From Pseudomonadota bacterium (GTDB lineage: Bacteria > Myxococcota_A > Polyangia > Fen-1088), in assembly GCA_017881315.1 (NCBI GenBank), contig JADGRB010000011.1, forward strand, positions 1 through 40,859: a DNA stretch of 40,859 nucleotides, written 5' to 3'. Within the stretch, counting starts at the first letter, position 1. Every line of letters begins with the position of its first letter. Positions 23,310 through 33,334 of the stretch are shown here, in pieces. Under the pieces are notes generated by a model, which saw only the letters and a program-made list of their open reading frames with translations, ran no database searches and was not told the origin of the DNA. Made by a program: the position numbers and the translations under genes.

Positions 23310-23903
23310 ATGGGCCGCTTGCAGACGCACATCCGCAACAAGCTGGTGGCGGGCGCGCTGGCGGCGGTCCCGGTCGCGGTCACCTTCTTCGTCCTCTGGT
23401 ACGTGGACAGCAAGGCGCGCGCGCTCCTGCACATCCAGATGCCGCTGGTGGGGATCGCCGTGGCCCTGGGCGTGATCTATCTGTTCGGGTTGTTCGTCAC
23501 CAGCGTGCTCGGCCGGGCGCTGCTGAGCGCGACCGACTGGGTCCTGCGGCACGTGCCGGGCCTGGGCGATCTCTATCGGTCGTGGAAGCAGGTGGCGATC
23601 TCCGATCCACACGACGGCGTGTTCGGGATGTTCGCACACGTCGTGCTGGTGCCGGACGACGCCGGCCGCGGTTGCGTCCTGGCTTTCACCAGCGGCCATG
23701 CGATCGAGGGCGATCCCCGGATCGCCTGCGTGTTCGTTCCGGCCTCGCCGAATCCGACCAGCGGCCGGCTGCAGTTCGTGCCGCAGAGCCGCTGCATCCA
23801 GATCGATCTGAAGCCGCAAGAGGCGCTCAAGCTCCTCATCTCGGGTGGCAACTACATGCCCCCCGCGATCGGCGCCGCCACCACCGCCGGATATCGTTTC
23901 TAG
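23310..23903 (+). CDS. DUF502-family membrane protein
   Basis: A 197-aa inner-membrane protein of unknown function. It starts MGRLQTHIRNKLVAGALAAVPVAVTFFVLWYV, the first transmembrane helix with an N-terminal positive patch. A second helix (GIAVALGVIYLFGLFVTSVLG) and the family signature GDLYRSWKQV...FGMFAHVVLVP follow. The rest is a cytoplasmic or periplasmic beta domain (FVPQSRCIQIDL). DUF502 proteins are found across bacteria and in plants. The start was chosen at the first Met in the conserved region; an in-frame upstream extension would have poor similarity. It ends 7 bp from the convergent MBL gene. Confidence 0.87.
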   Translation: MGRLQTHIRNKLVAGALAAVPVAVTFFVLWYVDSKARALLHIQMPLVGIAVALGVIYLFGLFVTSVLGRALLSATDWVLRHVPGLGDLYRSWKQVAISDPHDGVFGMFAHVVLVPDDAGRGCVLAFTSGHAIEGDPRIACVFVPASPNPTSGRLQFVPQSRCIQIDLKPQEALKLLISGGNYMPPAIGAATTAGYRF

Positions 23904-23910
23904 CCGCCGC

Positions 23911-24681
23911 TCAACGGTAATTCAGGACCACGATCTCGGTCGCCGGCCGCGCCTTGACCGAGGTCAGCACCACCGTCGGACCCGCCACGTGACGCACGTT
24001 GGCCTTGCGCTCCAGGAACGCGTCCAGCGGCGCCAGCTCCTTCGAGGCGCTGGCGTCGGTCTTGTAGTGCATGGGCACGACCATCAGGCGCGGGTGGAGC
24101 TGATCGATGACCCGCGTCGCCTGGTAGGCGTCGACGGTGGAGGAGCCGCCCACCGGGACCAGCAGCACGTCGACCGAGCCGATCGCCTCCAGCTGATCGT
24201 CGTCGAGGGTGTGGCCGAGATCGCCGAGGTGCGCGATCCGCAGGCCGCCCACCTCGAAGATGAAGACCGTGTCGAGGCCGCGCTGCGCGCCGCGCCGATC
24301 GTCGTGGTAGACGCCGACCGAGCGGATCGAGACGTCCCGGAACCGCTCGTCGACGTGCGCCCAGCCCTTCTTGTCGGCGGTGAGGCCGTGAATCACGTGC
24401 GGCTTGCCGGTGACCATCGCCAGGTTGTCGTGGTCGGCGTGCTCGTGGCTGACGGTCACCAGATCGGCGCGCAACCCGGCCGGCAGCGGGTAGCCGAGGT
24501 TCTTGGGGATCGGGTCGATGAGGACCCGGGTCCCGGCCGCCGTCTCCAGCAGGAAGCAGGACTGCCCGAACCAGGTCAGCCGCCCGACCACCGGCGCCGC
24601 CGCGGCGCGCGCCGCCCGCGGCGGTCCAACCGCGACCCCCAGGGCGGCGGCGAGGACGATCGCGGAAGGCAAGCCACGCAT
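23911..24681 (-). CDS. Exported metallo-beta-lactamase-fold protein (UPF0173-like)
   Basis: 256 aa with a Sec signal (MRGLPSAIVLAAALGVAVG ... AARAAAA) and so probably periplasmic. It has the Lactamase_B_2 pattern: H79, H81, D83 and H84 in SHEHADHDN, later metal His/Asp candidates in HLGDLGHTLDDDQL (HxxD-like) and MHYKTD. The single-domain shape (about 230 residues) resembles the UPF0173 / L-ascorbate-lactonase-like group, whose members are metal-dependent hydrolases of uncertain substrates. An upstream start (24747) would replace the clear signal peptide with unrelated sequence. It is divergent from uvrC with a 38-bp gap. Confidence 0.85.
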   Translation of the reverse strand: MRGLPSAIVLAAALGVAVGPPRAARAAAAPVVGRLTWFGQSCFLLETAAGTRVLIDPIPKNLGYPLPAGLRADLVTVSHEHADHDNLAMVTGKPHVIHGLTADKKGWAHVDERFRDVSIRSVGVYHDDRRGAQRGLDTVFIFEVGGLRIAHLGDLGHTLDDDQLEAIGSVDVLLVPVGGSSTVDAYQATRVIDQLHPRLMVVPMHYKTDASASKELAPLDAFLERKANVRHVAGPTVVLTSVKARPATEIVVLNYR

Positions 24682-24719
24682 GCGGCGCGAATATAGCGCC
24701 GGCGGTATCTTTAAGCGCG

Positions 24720-26957
24720 ATGTCCGAGGATCCCGAAGGCCCAGCACCAGAACCGCTCGGGATGCGCGAGGCCGAGGTCTCGCCGCCGGCCAAGACGCTG
24801 GCCGAGATCCTGGAAGGGCTGCCGGCGGCGCCCGGCGTCTACATCATGAAGGACGCGCGCGGCAAACCGATCTACATCGGCAAGGCGGCGATCCTGCGCA
24901 ACCGCGTGCGGCAGTATTTTCAGCCCGCCTCGGGGGACATCCGGGACTTCGTGCCTTTGCTGGAAGGGATCGTGGTCGACATCGAGACGGTCATCACCTC
25001 CAACGAGAAGGAGGCGCTGCTCCTCGAGAACACGCTCATCAAGCGGCACCAGCCCCGCTTCAACGTCAACCTCAAGGACGACAAGAACTTCCTGGTGCTG
25101 CGCCTCGATCCCGACGGCGAGTGGCCGCGCTTGGAGGTGGTGCGGCGCCTCGGCGACGACGGCGCCTACTACTTCGGTCCCTATCATTCGGCCAGCTCCT
25201 GCCGGGAGGCGCTGCGGGCGGTGAACCGCCACTTCCAGCTCCGCACCTGCACCGACCACGTGCTGCACAACCGCCGCCGCCCCTGCCTGCAATACCAGAT
25301 CAAGCGTTGCCCGGCCCCTTGCGTGCTGCCCGTGTCGCGCGAGGCTTACGGCGAGCAGGTGCGCGACGTGCGCCTCTTCCTGACCGGCAAGAGCGACGAG
25401 CTCCTCGACCGGCTGCGCGGGCGGATGAGGGACGCGGCGGGGCGCACCGAGTTCGAGGTGGCGGCCGAGATCCGCGATTCGATCCGGGCGCTCGAGACCT
25501 CGCTGGAGGAACAGCGGGTGGTCTCGACCGACTTCGCCGACCAGGATCTGATCGGCTACCACCGCGAGGGGATCGCGCTCGAGATCGTGGTGATGTCGAT
25601 CCGCGGCGGCACGCTGAACGGCAGCCGGGCCTTCTCGTTCACCGGCCAGGAGTTTCCCGACGCGGAGCTGATCTCCTCCTTCGTCGGCCTCTACTACGAC
25701 CTGGGCGCCCCGCCGCCCGACGAGGTGCTGTTGCCGGTCGAGATCGAGGACGCGGAGCTCAAGAGCGAGTGGCTCACCGAGCGGCGGATCGAAGCGGGTG
25801 GGCGCAAGAAGCGGGTCGAGGTCTGCATGCCGCAGCGGGGGGACCGGCGCAAGCTGGTCGACCTCGCGAACAAGAACGCGGCCTCCAGCTTTGCGACCCG
25901 GCGCAACGCGCGCGCCGACGTCGAGCTGGCGCTGGGGAAGCTCCAGAAGCGGCTGAAGCTGCCGCACCTGCCGCGCGTGATCGAGTGCTACGACGTCTCG
26001 CACCTGCAGGGTTTCGCGACCGTGGCCTCGATGGTGGTGTTCGTCGACGGGCGCCCCGAAAAGGCCCGCTACCGCACCTACAAGGTTCGCGCGCGCGCTG
26101 CGGCGGGCTCGGCCCGCAAGAACGACGATTTCGCCTCGATGTACGAAGTCCTGTCGCGGCGGTTCCGGCGCGCGCGCGAGGCCGGTGAGGACGCGAGCGC
26201 CGCGTCCTGGCAGCTCCCCGATCTGATCGTCGTCGACGGTGGGAAGGGACAACTGGCGATGGCGATGGCGGCGGCGCGCGACGTCGGGATTCCCGTGGGC
26301 GCGGGCACCGCGCTGTCGATCGTCGGGCTGGCCAAGGAACGCGACGACTTCGCGACGCCCCTTCCGCCGGATTCCGGCGCTCCGGAGGGGGCCTCCACGT
26401 CGCCACCTCCGCCGGATTCCGGCGCTCCGGAGGGGGCCTCCACGTCGCCACCTCCGGATCCCAGCACCGCCCCCAAGACGCACCCGCGGGACAGCAAGCA
26501 GGACAGCCGGCGTCCCGACCGGGTCTTCCTGCCGCACGCCAAGGATCCGATCCCGATCCGACCGAGCAGCGGCGAAATGTTCATCCTCCAGCAGCTCCGC
26601 GACGAGGCGCACCGCTTCGCGATCGGCTTTCACCGGGCGCAGCGGCGCCGGCTGACCCTCCGTTCGGCGCTGGCCGCGGTTCCGGGGATCGGACCGGGGC
26701 GCCAGCGCCAGCTCCTGCGTCACTTCGGCAGCCTGAAGAAGGTCCGGGAGGCGTCGATCGAAGAGCTTGCCGCCGCCCCCGGCATGACCCGCCCGGTCGC
26801 GGAGGCGGTCCACGCCCACTGGGCGCGGCAACCGGTGGAGGTTCCCGCCGCGGAGGCCAGCGCGACGGCCGAGGAGCTGGCGATCGAGGATGCTTTCAGC
26901 AGCACCGACGGGCAGGTGGTCGAAATGACGCAGGAGTACAAAAAACAGGAAATTTGA
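24720..26957 (+). CDS. uvrC: UvrABC excinuclease subunit C, with an internal low-complexity insertion
   Basis: The nuclease of nucleotide-excision repair, which cuts on both sides of a lesion after UvrAB recognition. Domains in order: GIY-YIG (APGVY, YIGKA, 39-54); four Cys at 177, 189, 197 and 201 with 12-8-4 spacing, the spacing I recall for the Fe-S-ligating Cys of E. coli UvrC; a UVR helical segment; the RNase H-like 5' nuclease (ECYDVSHLQG, IVVDGGKGQL); and tandem HhH (AAVPGIGPGRQRQL). It is 745 aa, longer than usual (about 610). An insertion after VGLAKERDDF (about residues 545-600) consists of Pro/Ser/Thr-rich repeats and breaks the nuclease domain between conserved motifs. The C-terminus is also extended. 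Confidence 0.96.
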   Translation: MSEDPEGPAPEPLGMREAEVSPPAKTLAEILEGLPAAPGVYIMKDARGKPIYIGKAAILRNRVRQYFQPASGDIRDFVPLLEGIVVDIETVITSNEKEALLLENTLIKRHQPRFNVNLKDDKNFLVLRLDPDGEWPRLEVVRRLGDDGAYYFGPYHSASSCREALRAVNRHFQLRTCTDHVLHNRRRPCLQYQIKRCPAPCVLPVSREAYGEQVRDVRLFLTGKSDELLDRLRGRMRDAAGRTEFEVAAEIRDSIRALETSLEEQRVVSTDFADQDLIGYHREGIALEIVVMSIRGGTLNGSRAFSFTGQEFPDAELISSFVGLYYDLGAPPPDEVLLPVEIEDAELKSEWLTERRIEAGGRKKRVEVCMPQRGDRRKLVDLANKNAASSFATRRNARADVELALGKLQKRLKLPHLPRVIECYDVSHLQGFATVASMVVFVDGRPEKARYRTYKVRARAAAGSARKNDDFASMYEVLSRRFRRAREAGEDASAASWQLPDLIVVDGGKGQLAMAMAAARDVGIPVGAGTALSIVGLAKERDDFATPLPPDSGAPEGASTSPPPPDSGAPEGASTSPPPDPSTAPKTHPRDSKQDSRRPDRVFLPHAKDPIPIRPSSGEMFILQQLRDEAHRFAIGFHRAQRRRLTLRSALAAVPGIGPGRQRQLLRHFGSLKKVREASIEELAAAPGMTRPVAEAVHAHWARQPVEVPAAEASATAEELAIEDAFSSTDGQVVEMTQEYKKQEI
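26364..26453 (+). repeat. 45-bp perfect tandem repeat inside uvrC
   Basis: Two identical, in-frame 45-bp units (26364-26408, 26409-26453), followed by the start of a third. Each encodes 15 residues, beginning PPDSGAPEGAS. Confidence 0.92.
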
Positions 26958-26996
26958 CGTCCTGTGGGTCTGGGTAGTCTGATGTAGGCGTACGCC
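26954..26996 (+). promoter_or_regulatory. Weak promoter-like region and 10-bp palindrome before ftsK
   Basis: TTGACG (26954-26959) lies upstream of TAGTCT (26975-26980). The spacing of 15 bp is short of ideal, so it is a low-grade match. GGCGTACGCC at 26987-26996 is a perfect 10-bp palindrome in the short uvrC-ftsK gap, but no regulator is assigned. Confidence 0.2.
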
Positions 26997-27021
26997 CACC
27001 TCCGACACCGAGGAACCCCCC

Positions 27022-29832
<2,811 letters not shown>

Positions 29833-29857
29833 CCCCGGAAGCGGTTAGGATCGGTCG

Positions 29858-30520
29858 ATGCTGGCTCCCCTGATCTCCGCGCTGCTCGCGGCGGCGACGC
29901 CGCCGGCGCCCGCGGCGCGACTCGATCTCGATGCGGTCGTCGAACGGGTGCAGCGGCGCTACGACGGGGCGGCGGACTTCCGTGCCCGCTTCACGCAGAC
30001 CCTGACCAGCGCCGCGATGGGGCGGAAGACGAATTCGTCGGGGACGGTGATGTTCAAGAAGCCCGGTCGGATGCGCTGGGATTACCAGAAGCCGGAGCTC
30101 GCCACCTACGTGAGCGACGGCGGCGTGCTGTGGCTCTACGAGCCGGAGGATCGGCAGGCGTTCAAGCAGGCGCTCAAGGCCTCCCAGCTACCGGCCGCGC
30201 TGGCGTTCCTGACCGGCAAGGGCAAGCTCGCCGCCGAGTTCGACATCACCGCCGCCGGCAAGACGCCCTACGGCGCGCCGGGCGACTACCTGCTCATGCT
30301 GGCGCCCAAGGTCGCCGAACCGCAGGTCAAGACCATCCTGTTCGTCGTCGATCCGCACACCTTCGACGTCCGCGAAAGCGTCATCACCGACGGGCAGGGG
30401 AACCTCAACGACCTGACCTTCGCCGACATCCGGATGGGGACGCACATCGCGGAGACGGAGTTCCACTTCACACCGCCCGCCGGCGTGCGCGTCATCGACA
30501 CCGCCAAGCTCGGCAAGTAG
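29858..30520 (+). CDS. lolA: Outer-membrane lipoprotein carrier protein LolA
   Basis: A periplasmic chaperone that takes lipoproteins from LolCDE to the outer membrane. 220 aa: a short hydrophobic export signal (MLAPLISALLAAA), then a LolA fold with LDLDAVVERVQRRYDGAADFRARFTQTL, SSGTVMFKKPGRMRWDY and DGGVLWLYEPEDRQAF, matching the family. The signal is short, but the fold match is good. It follows ftsK by 25 bp with an AGGA 8 bp before ATG, so they are probably co-transcribed, an arrangement common in Gram-negative bacteria. Confidence 0.93.
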   Translation: MLAPLISALLAAATPPAPAARLDLDAVVERVQRRYDGAADFRARFTQTLTSAAMGRKTNSSGTVMFKKPGRMRWDYQKPELATYVSDGGVLWLYEPEDRQAFKQALKASQLPAALAFLTGKGKLAAEFDITAAGKTPYGAPGDYLLMLAPKVAEPQVKTILFVVDPHTFDVRESVITDGQGNLNDLTFADIRMGTHIAETEFHFTPPAGVRVIDTAKLGK

Positions 30521-30527
30521 ATCGCGC

Positions 30528-30548
30528 AGGCGCCTCGGCCTGGCGCCT
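30528..30548. terminator. Hairpin between convergent lolA and the PEGA-protein gene
   Basis: AGGCGCC / GGCGCCT forms a 7-bp perfect stem with a 7-nt loop, 7 bp after the lolA stop. Only a weak run of T bases follows on the plus strand, so an intrinsic terminator is possible but not clear. A 10-bp direct repeat TCTTCAGCTC follows (30550 and 30576). Confidence 0.45.
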
Positions 30549-30583
30549 ATCTTCAGCTCGGACGGACGGCGCTGGTCTTCAGC

Positions 30584-31504
30584 TCAGAATCGGAAGAACA
30601 GGGCGCCGCCGGTCGTGTGACCGCCCACCATCGGGGCGATCCCCAGCGTATTGGTGGTGGTCGTCGCGGGCTTCTCGCTGGCGGGCGTACCGGGACCGAG
30701 GATCAGCGGCAGCGCACAGTATCCGGCGCCGAGGGCCGCCAAGCCCGCGACGACGTAGCCGATGTCGGCCAGCGTGGCGTCGCGCTGGCCCGTCGTCTGC
30801 AGGCTGTCGAGCCGGGCCTGATCGCTCGCCGGCGTGTTCTGGTAGTCGCTCTCGGCCTTGACCTCCAGGATGCCGAAAGTCACGCCGAAGACCAACGCCG
30901 CGGCGCCGCCGATCAGCAACCCCTTCATCCAGCGCGATCGGGTCGGCGTCATCTCGGAGCCGCTCATGAAGCCGCCGCCGCCGCCCCCGCTGGCAGCCTT
31001 GGCGGTCCCGAGATCGATAGCGGTCTCCTCGTTCTCGGAGACCGTCACCGGCTTGCTGACCTGCTTGCCGCTCGGATAGCTGGCCTCGAGGATGTAGTCG
31101 CCCTTGGGGACGCTGAAGATCGTCACCGGCGCGTTTCCGAAGAATCGACCCTCGAGGAAGACCTTCACCTTGGCCTCTGCGGGCGCGCTCACGACCACCC
31201 GGCCGAGACCTTCGCCGTTCGGCGACGCGAAGTGCACGTGGCCGAGGCTGTCGGTCTTGGGCGCCTCCTGGTTGGTGTCCAGGATGGTCTTGGGTTTCTC
31301 GACGTCGTTGGCCTGGGAAGCGGGCTTTTCGTCGGTCGGGGCGCCGGAAGGCTTCTCCTCGTCTGACGCGGCCGGCGTCGCCTCCTTGGCCGGAGCCTTC
31401 TTCTTGGCCGACGCCGGTGAAGCAGCGAGCAACGTCAAACCTCCCGCCAACACGGCGAAAAGGATTCCTCGCGAGGGGCCCGAACGGAGATCTGAACGGA
31501 TCAT
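30584..31504 (-). CDS. Exported PEGA-domain protein
   Basis: A 306-aa cell-envelope protein of unknown function. The signal peptide (RGILFAVLAGGLTLLAASPASA) is followed by an Ala/Lys/Glu-rich linker and a PEGA-like beta domain (about 110-170: ASPNGEGLGRVVVSAPAEAKVKVFLEGRFFGNAP). A transmembrane helix (MKGLLIGGAAALVFGVTFGIL) and a further hydrophobic stretch (YVVAGLAALGAGYCALPLIL) follow. The start ATG 31504 has AGGA 7 bp upstream, whereas an earlier in-frame ATG (31558) lacks such a site and adds non-signal residues. It is similar in build to proteins that accompany Ser/Thr kinases in this group, but it is not next to one here. Confidence 0.78.
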   Translation of the reverse strand: MIRSDLRSGPSRGILFAVLAGGLTLLAASPASAKKKAPAKEATPAASDEEKPSGAPTDEKPASQANDVEKPKTILDTNQEAPKTDSLGHVHFASPNGEGLGRVVVSAPAEAKVKVFLEGRFFGNAPVTIFSVPKGDYILEASYPSGKQVSKPVTVSENEETAIDLGTAKAASGGGGGGFMSGSEMTPTRSRWMKGLLIGGAAALVFGVTFGILEVKAESDYQNTPASDQARLDSLQTTGQRDATLADIGYVVAGLAALGAGYCALPLILGPGTPASEKPATTTTNTLGIAPMVGGHTTGGALFFRF

Positions 31505-31581
31505 GGCAAAGTCCTGTTGGAGGTTGTCAGAACGCTCCCGCACTTCGGGCGGCAGCATACGCCGAATTCACGAAAACTACA

Positions 31582-32106
31582 TCAGCGCAGACGGAGCGGC
31601 ACGCCGCTCACCATCATCACCACCGACTCCGCGCGCTCGGAGAGGATCTGGTTCGCCATGCCGGCCACGTCGATGAGGCGCCGATCGGGGACGTTGGCGG
31701 GCAAGAAGCCGAGCCCGATCTCGGTGGTCACCAGCACGCCCGGTGTCGTCGAGCGGTAGAGCCTGTCCGCCAGCACCTCGACCTCGCCCAGCAGCGCCTT
31801 GTCCGAGCGCTTGTCGGTCACCGACAGTCGATTCGAGAGCCAGACCGTCAGACGATCGATGACCAGGGCGCCGCACCCATCGAGCGTCGCCGGGTCCAGC
31901 GCCGCGGAGAGGGCGTCCGGCGCGCCGATCTGCTTCCAGCTCGCGTCCTGATCCTTGCGGTGGCCGACCAGCCGCGCCTTCAGCCCGTCGTCCCCGTCGA
32001 GGTAGGCGGCGACGTAGAGCCAGGGCGGCGGTCCCATCTCGGAGGCGCGCCGGATCGCGTATTCCGATTTTCCCGAGCAGAGCCCGCCGGTGACGAACGT
32101 GAACAT
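31582..32106 (-). CDS. cobU: Adenosylcobinamide kinase / adenosylcobinamide-phosphate guanylyltransferase
   Basis: Activates cobinamide with GTP in the nucleotide-loop part of adenosylcobalamin synthesis. 174 aa, close to the family length. P-loop GGLCSGKS at 7-14, the conserved His49 in LVGHRKDQ (the guanylylated residue in CobU), and the C-terminal VTTEIGLGFLPANVPDRRLIDVAGMANQIL are all typical. DRLTVWLSNRL replaces the usual DCLTLWLSNL, a minor change. The start ATG 32106 is at the conserved Met. No other cobalamin gene is in the window, but nrdJ, which uses the product, lies 1.2 kb away on the same strand. Confidence 0.92.
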   Translation of the reverse strand: MFTFVTGGLCSGKSEYAIRRASEMGPPPWLYVAAYLDGDDGLKARLVGHRKDQDASWKQIGAPDALSAALDPATLDGCGALVIDRLTVWLSNRLSVTDKRSDKALLGEVEVLADRLYRSTTPGVLVTTEIGLGFLPANVPDRRLIDVAGMANQILSERAESVVMMVSGVPLRLR

Positions 32107-32213
32107 CCTTCAAAACTACCTTCAGCGGCCCAAGAACGCGAGCGCCGTCCGCGCCAAGAAATCGCGCGCGTCGAATGGTCGTGCGAGCCGATGCGCGCCT
32201 AGTGGCGCCGGCC

Positions 32214-32546
32214 CTAATCGACGATCGCGTCTTCGGCGAGGAGCAGGTACGGCTCGGCGATCGGATCGCCCTGGTCGTCGGCGCCGCCCACGCGTCGCAG
32301 CCGCAGCCCGCGGGCGTCTCCATAGATGAGCACCGCGGTCCCAGCGCCCGAATCGTCGACCGGCACGGCCCGCGCCGGCTCGCCGCCGGCCGTCACGACC
32401 TCGAAATCCCCTTCCGGCCCGACCAGCGGTTCGTACTGAATCTGCCGCACGACCCGCGCCTCGCCGACCGCATGAAAACGCATCTCGCACCCTTCGGGGA
32501 TCTCCGGATGCTCCTCGACCAAGACGTCGATGTAGCGGTCGGACAT
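32214..32546 (-). CDS. Conserved-looking small hypothetical protein
   Basis: 110 aa, acidic, no signal peptide, no known motif. It starts MSDRYIDVLVEEHPEIPEGCEMRFHAVGEARVV and ends LLLAEDAIVD. Its stop is 107 bp upstream of the cobU start and on the same strand, so it may share cobU's transcript. There is no obvious ribosome-binding site. I do not recognise its family. Confidence 0.6.
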   Translation of the reverse strand: MSDRYIDVLVEEHPEIPEGCEMRFHAVGEARVVRQIQYEPLVGPEGDFEVVTAGGEPARAVPVDDSGAGTAVLIYGDARGLRLRRVGGADDQGDPIAEPYLLLAEDAIVD

Positions 32547-32579
32547 GGGAGGAATCTTAAGCGACCGGGGCGTCGGCGG

Positions 32580-32608
32580 TTGTCGATACGTAAATTACGT
32601 GTTACACG
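32580..32608 (+). promoter_or_regulatory. Candidate vapBC promoter overlapping the operator
   Basis: TTGTCG (32580-32585), a 17-bp spacer and TACACG (32603-32608), the -10 element inside the operator repeat. The layout fits repression by steric block. Confidence 0.4.
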
Positions 32609-32618
32609 TAATTTACGT
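32588..32618 (+). promoter_or_regulatory. Toxin-antitoxin operator: perfect 14-bp inverted repeat with 3-nt spacer
   Basis: The left arm ACGTAAATTACGTG (32588-32601) is the exact reverse complement of the right arm (32605-32618). Each arm also contains a 13-bp palindrome of its own (ACGTAA-A/T-TTACGT; 32588-32600 and 32606-32618), with centres 18 bp apart. It ends 8 bp before the antitoxin ATG. This is the expected place for binding by a ribbon-helix-helix antitoxin such as VapB. Confidence 0.75.
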
Positions 32619-32626
32619 GAGCGGCC

Positions 32627-32872
32627 ATGGGACGCAACATCACCCTCTCTTTCGACGATGACATTCTCCGCGAGGCGAAGATCTTGGCGGCTCAACAGGG
32701 ACTGTCGGTGTCTGCATTTTTGAGACAGGAGCTCTCCCGCCTCGTGGAAGACCAGCGCGGCTTCGTGAAAGCGCGTGACGCCGCCCTTCGAAGATTGACG
32801 CATGGCACGCCATTGGGCGGAGGCCCGCCACCCGCCCGCGACGAGCTCCACGATCGTGCCAAGCTTCGTTGA
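32627..32872 (+). CDS. vapB: VapB-type ribbon-helix-helix antitoxin
   Basis: 81 aa. The N-terminal strand-helix-helix (NITLSFDDDILREAKILAAQQGLSVSAFLRQELSRLVE) is a ribbon-helix-helix DNA-binding fold. The C-terminal tail (residues 60-81, GTPLGGGPPPARDELHDRAKLR) is the part expected to wrap and inhibit the toxin. It directly follows the inverted-repeat operator, so it is expected to autoregulate, probably together with the toxin. Its stop codon lies inside the toxin gene (17-bp overlap), which is typical for TA pairs. Confidence 0.85.
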   Translation: MGRNITLSFDDDILREAKILAAQQGLSVSAFLRQELSRLVEDQRGFVKARDAALRRLTHGTPLGGGPPPARDELHDRAKLR

Positions 32873-33275
32873 CACGAACGTCCTCGTCTACGCCGAGGAC
32901 CGGGACGCCGGACGCAAGCACGAGATCGCGCGCGATCTGATCGTCGATCTCTGGAACAGTCGTGAGGGTGTTCTGAGCGTCCAAGTATTGCAGGAGCTCT
33001 ATGTGACGCTGACGCGCAAAGTCCGGCGTCCCCTCGCGCCCGCGCGTGCCGCCGACGTGGTTCGCGAATATCTGGCGTGGCGTGTTGTCGAGAACGACAG
33101 CCATCTGCTGGTCGCCTCGATGGCCCTGCAGCAGAAGGCGAGTATCTCTTTCTGGGACGCCCTGGTCGTCGAGGCGGCCAGCACCGCCGCCTGCGACCGC
33201 CTCTACTCCGAAGACCTGAATTCGGGCCAACGCTTCGGATCGATCGAGATCGTGAACCCCTTCGCGCGCCGCTGA
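32856..33275 (+). CDS. vapC: PIN-domain toxin (VapC-type)
   Basis: A predicted metal-dependent RNase of 139 aa. Acidic pocket candidates are D6 (FVDTNVLVYAED), the Glu in QVLQELYVTLT, the Asp in SFWDALVVEAA and the Asp in LYSEDLNSG, in the order of the PIN fold. GTG 32856 was chosen because it begins at PSFVDTN, the usual N-terminus for PIN toxins, and overlaps the antitoxin gene by 17 bp. An in-frame ATG at 32802 would prepend antitoxin-overlapping residues unlike the family. Its RNA target cannot be read from sequence. Confidence 0.87.
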   Translation: MPSFVDTNVLVYAEDRDAGRKHEIARDLIVDLWNSREGVLSVQVLQELYVTLTRKVRRPLAPARAADVVREYLAWRVVENDSHLLVASMALQQKASISFWDALVVEAASTAACDRLYSEDLNSGQRFGSIEIVNPFARR

Positions 33276-33280
33276 GGCCG

Positions 33281-33315
33281 AAAAAAACGCGGGAGACCCG
33301 GAGATCTCCCGCGTT
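33281..33315 (-). terminator. Intrinsic terminator of nrdJ
   Basis: On the minus strand, an 11-bp perfect stem AACGCGGGAGA / TCTCCCGCGTT (plus coordinates 33286-33315, 8-nt loop) is followed by a run of seven T (33281-33287). It starts 20 bp after the nrdJ stop. On the plus strand the hairpin has no U-tract, so termination of vapC there would be weaker. Confidence 0.85.
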
Positions 33316-33334
33316 CGATGTTACGGCGTTGGTT

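Noticed and set aside
26987-26996. The GGCGTACGCC palindrome before ftsK as a regulator site
   Set aside because: A single 10-bp palindrome in a GC-rich gap is expected by chance, and no second copy was seen nearby.
32802-32855. Upstream extension of the VapC-like toxin from an in-frame ATG
   Set aside because: The extra residues lie in the antitoxin gene and do not resemble a PIN N-terminus; GTG 32856 begins at the conserved strand.
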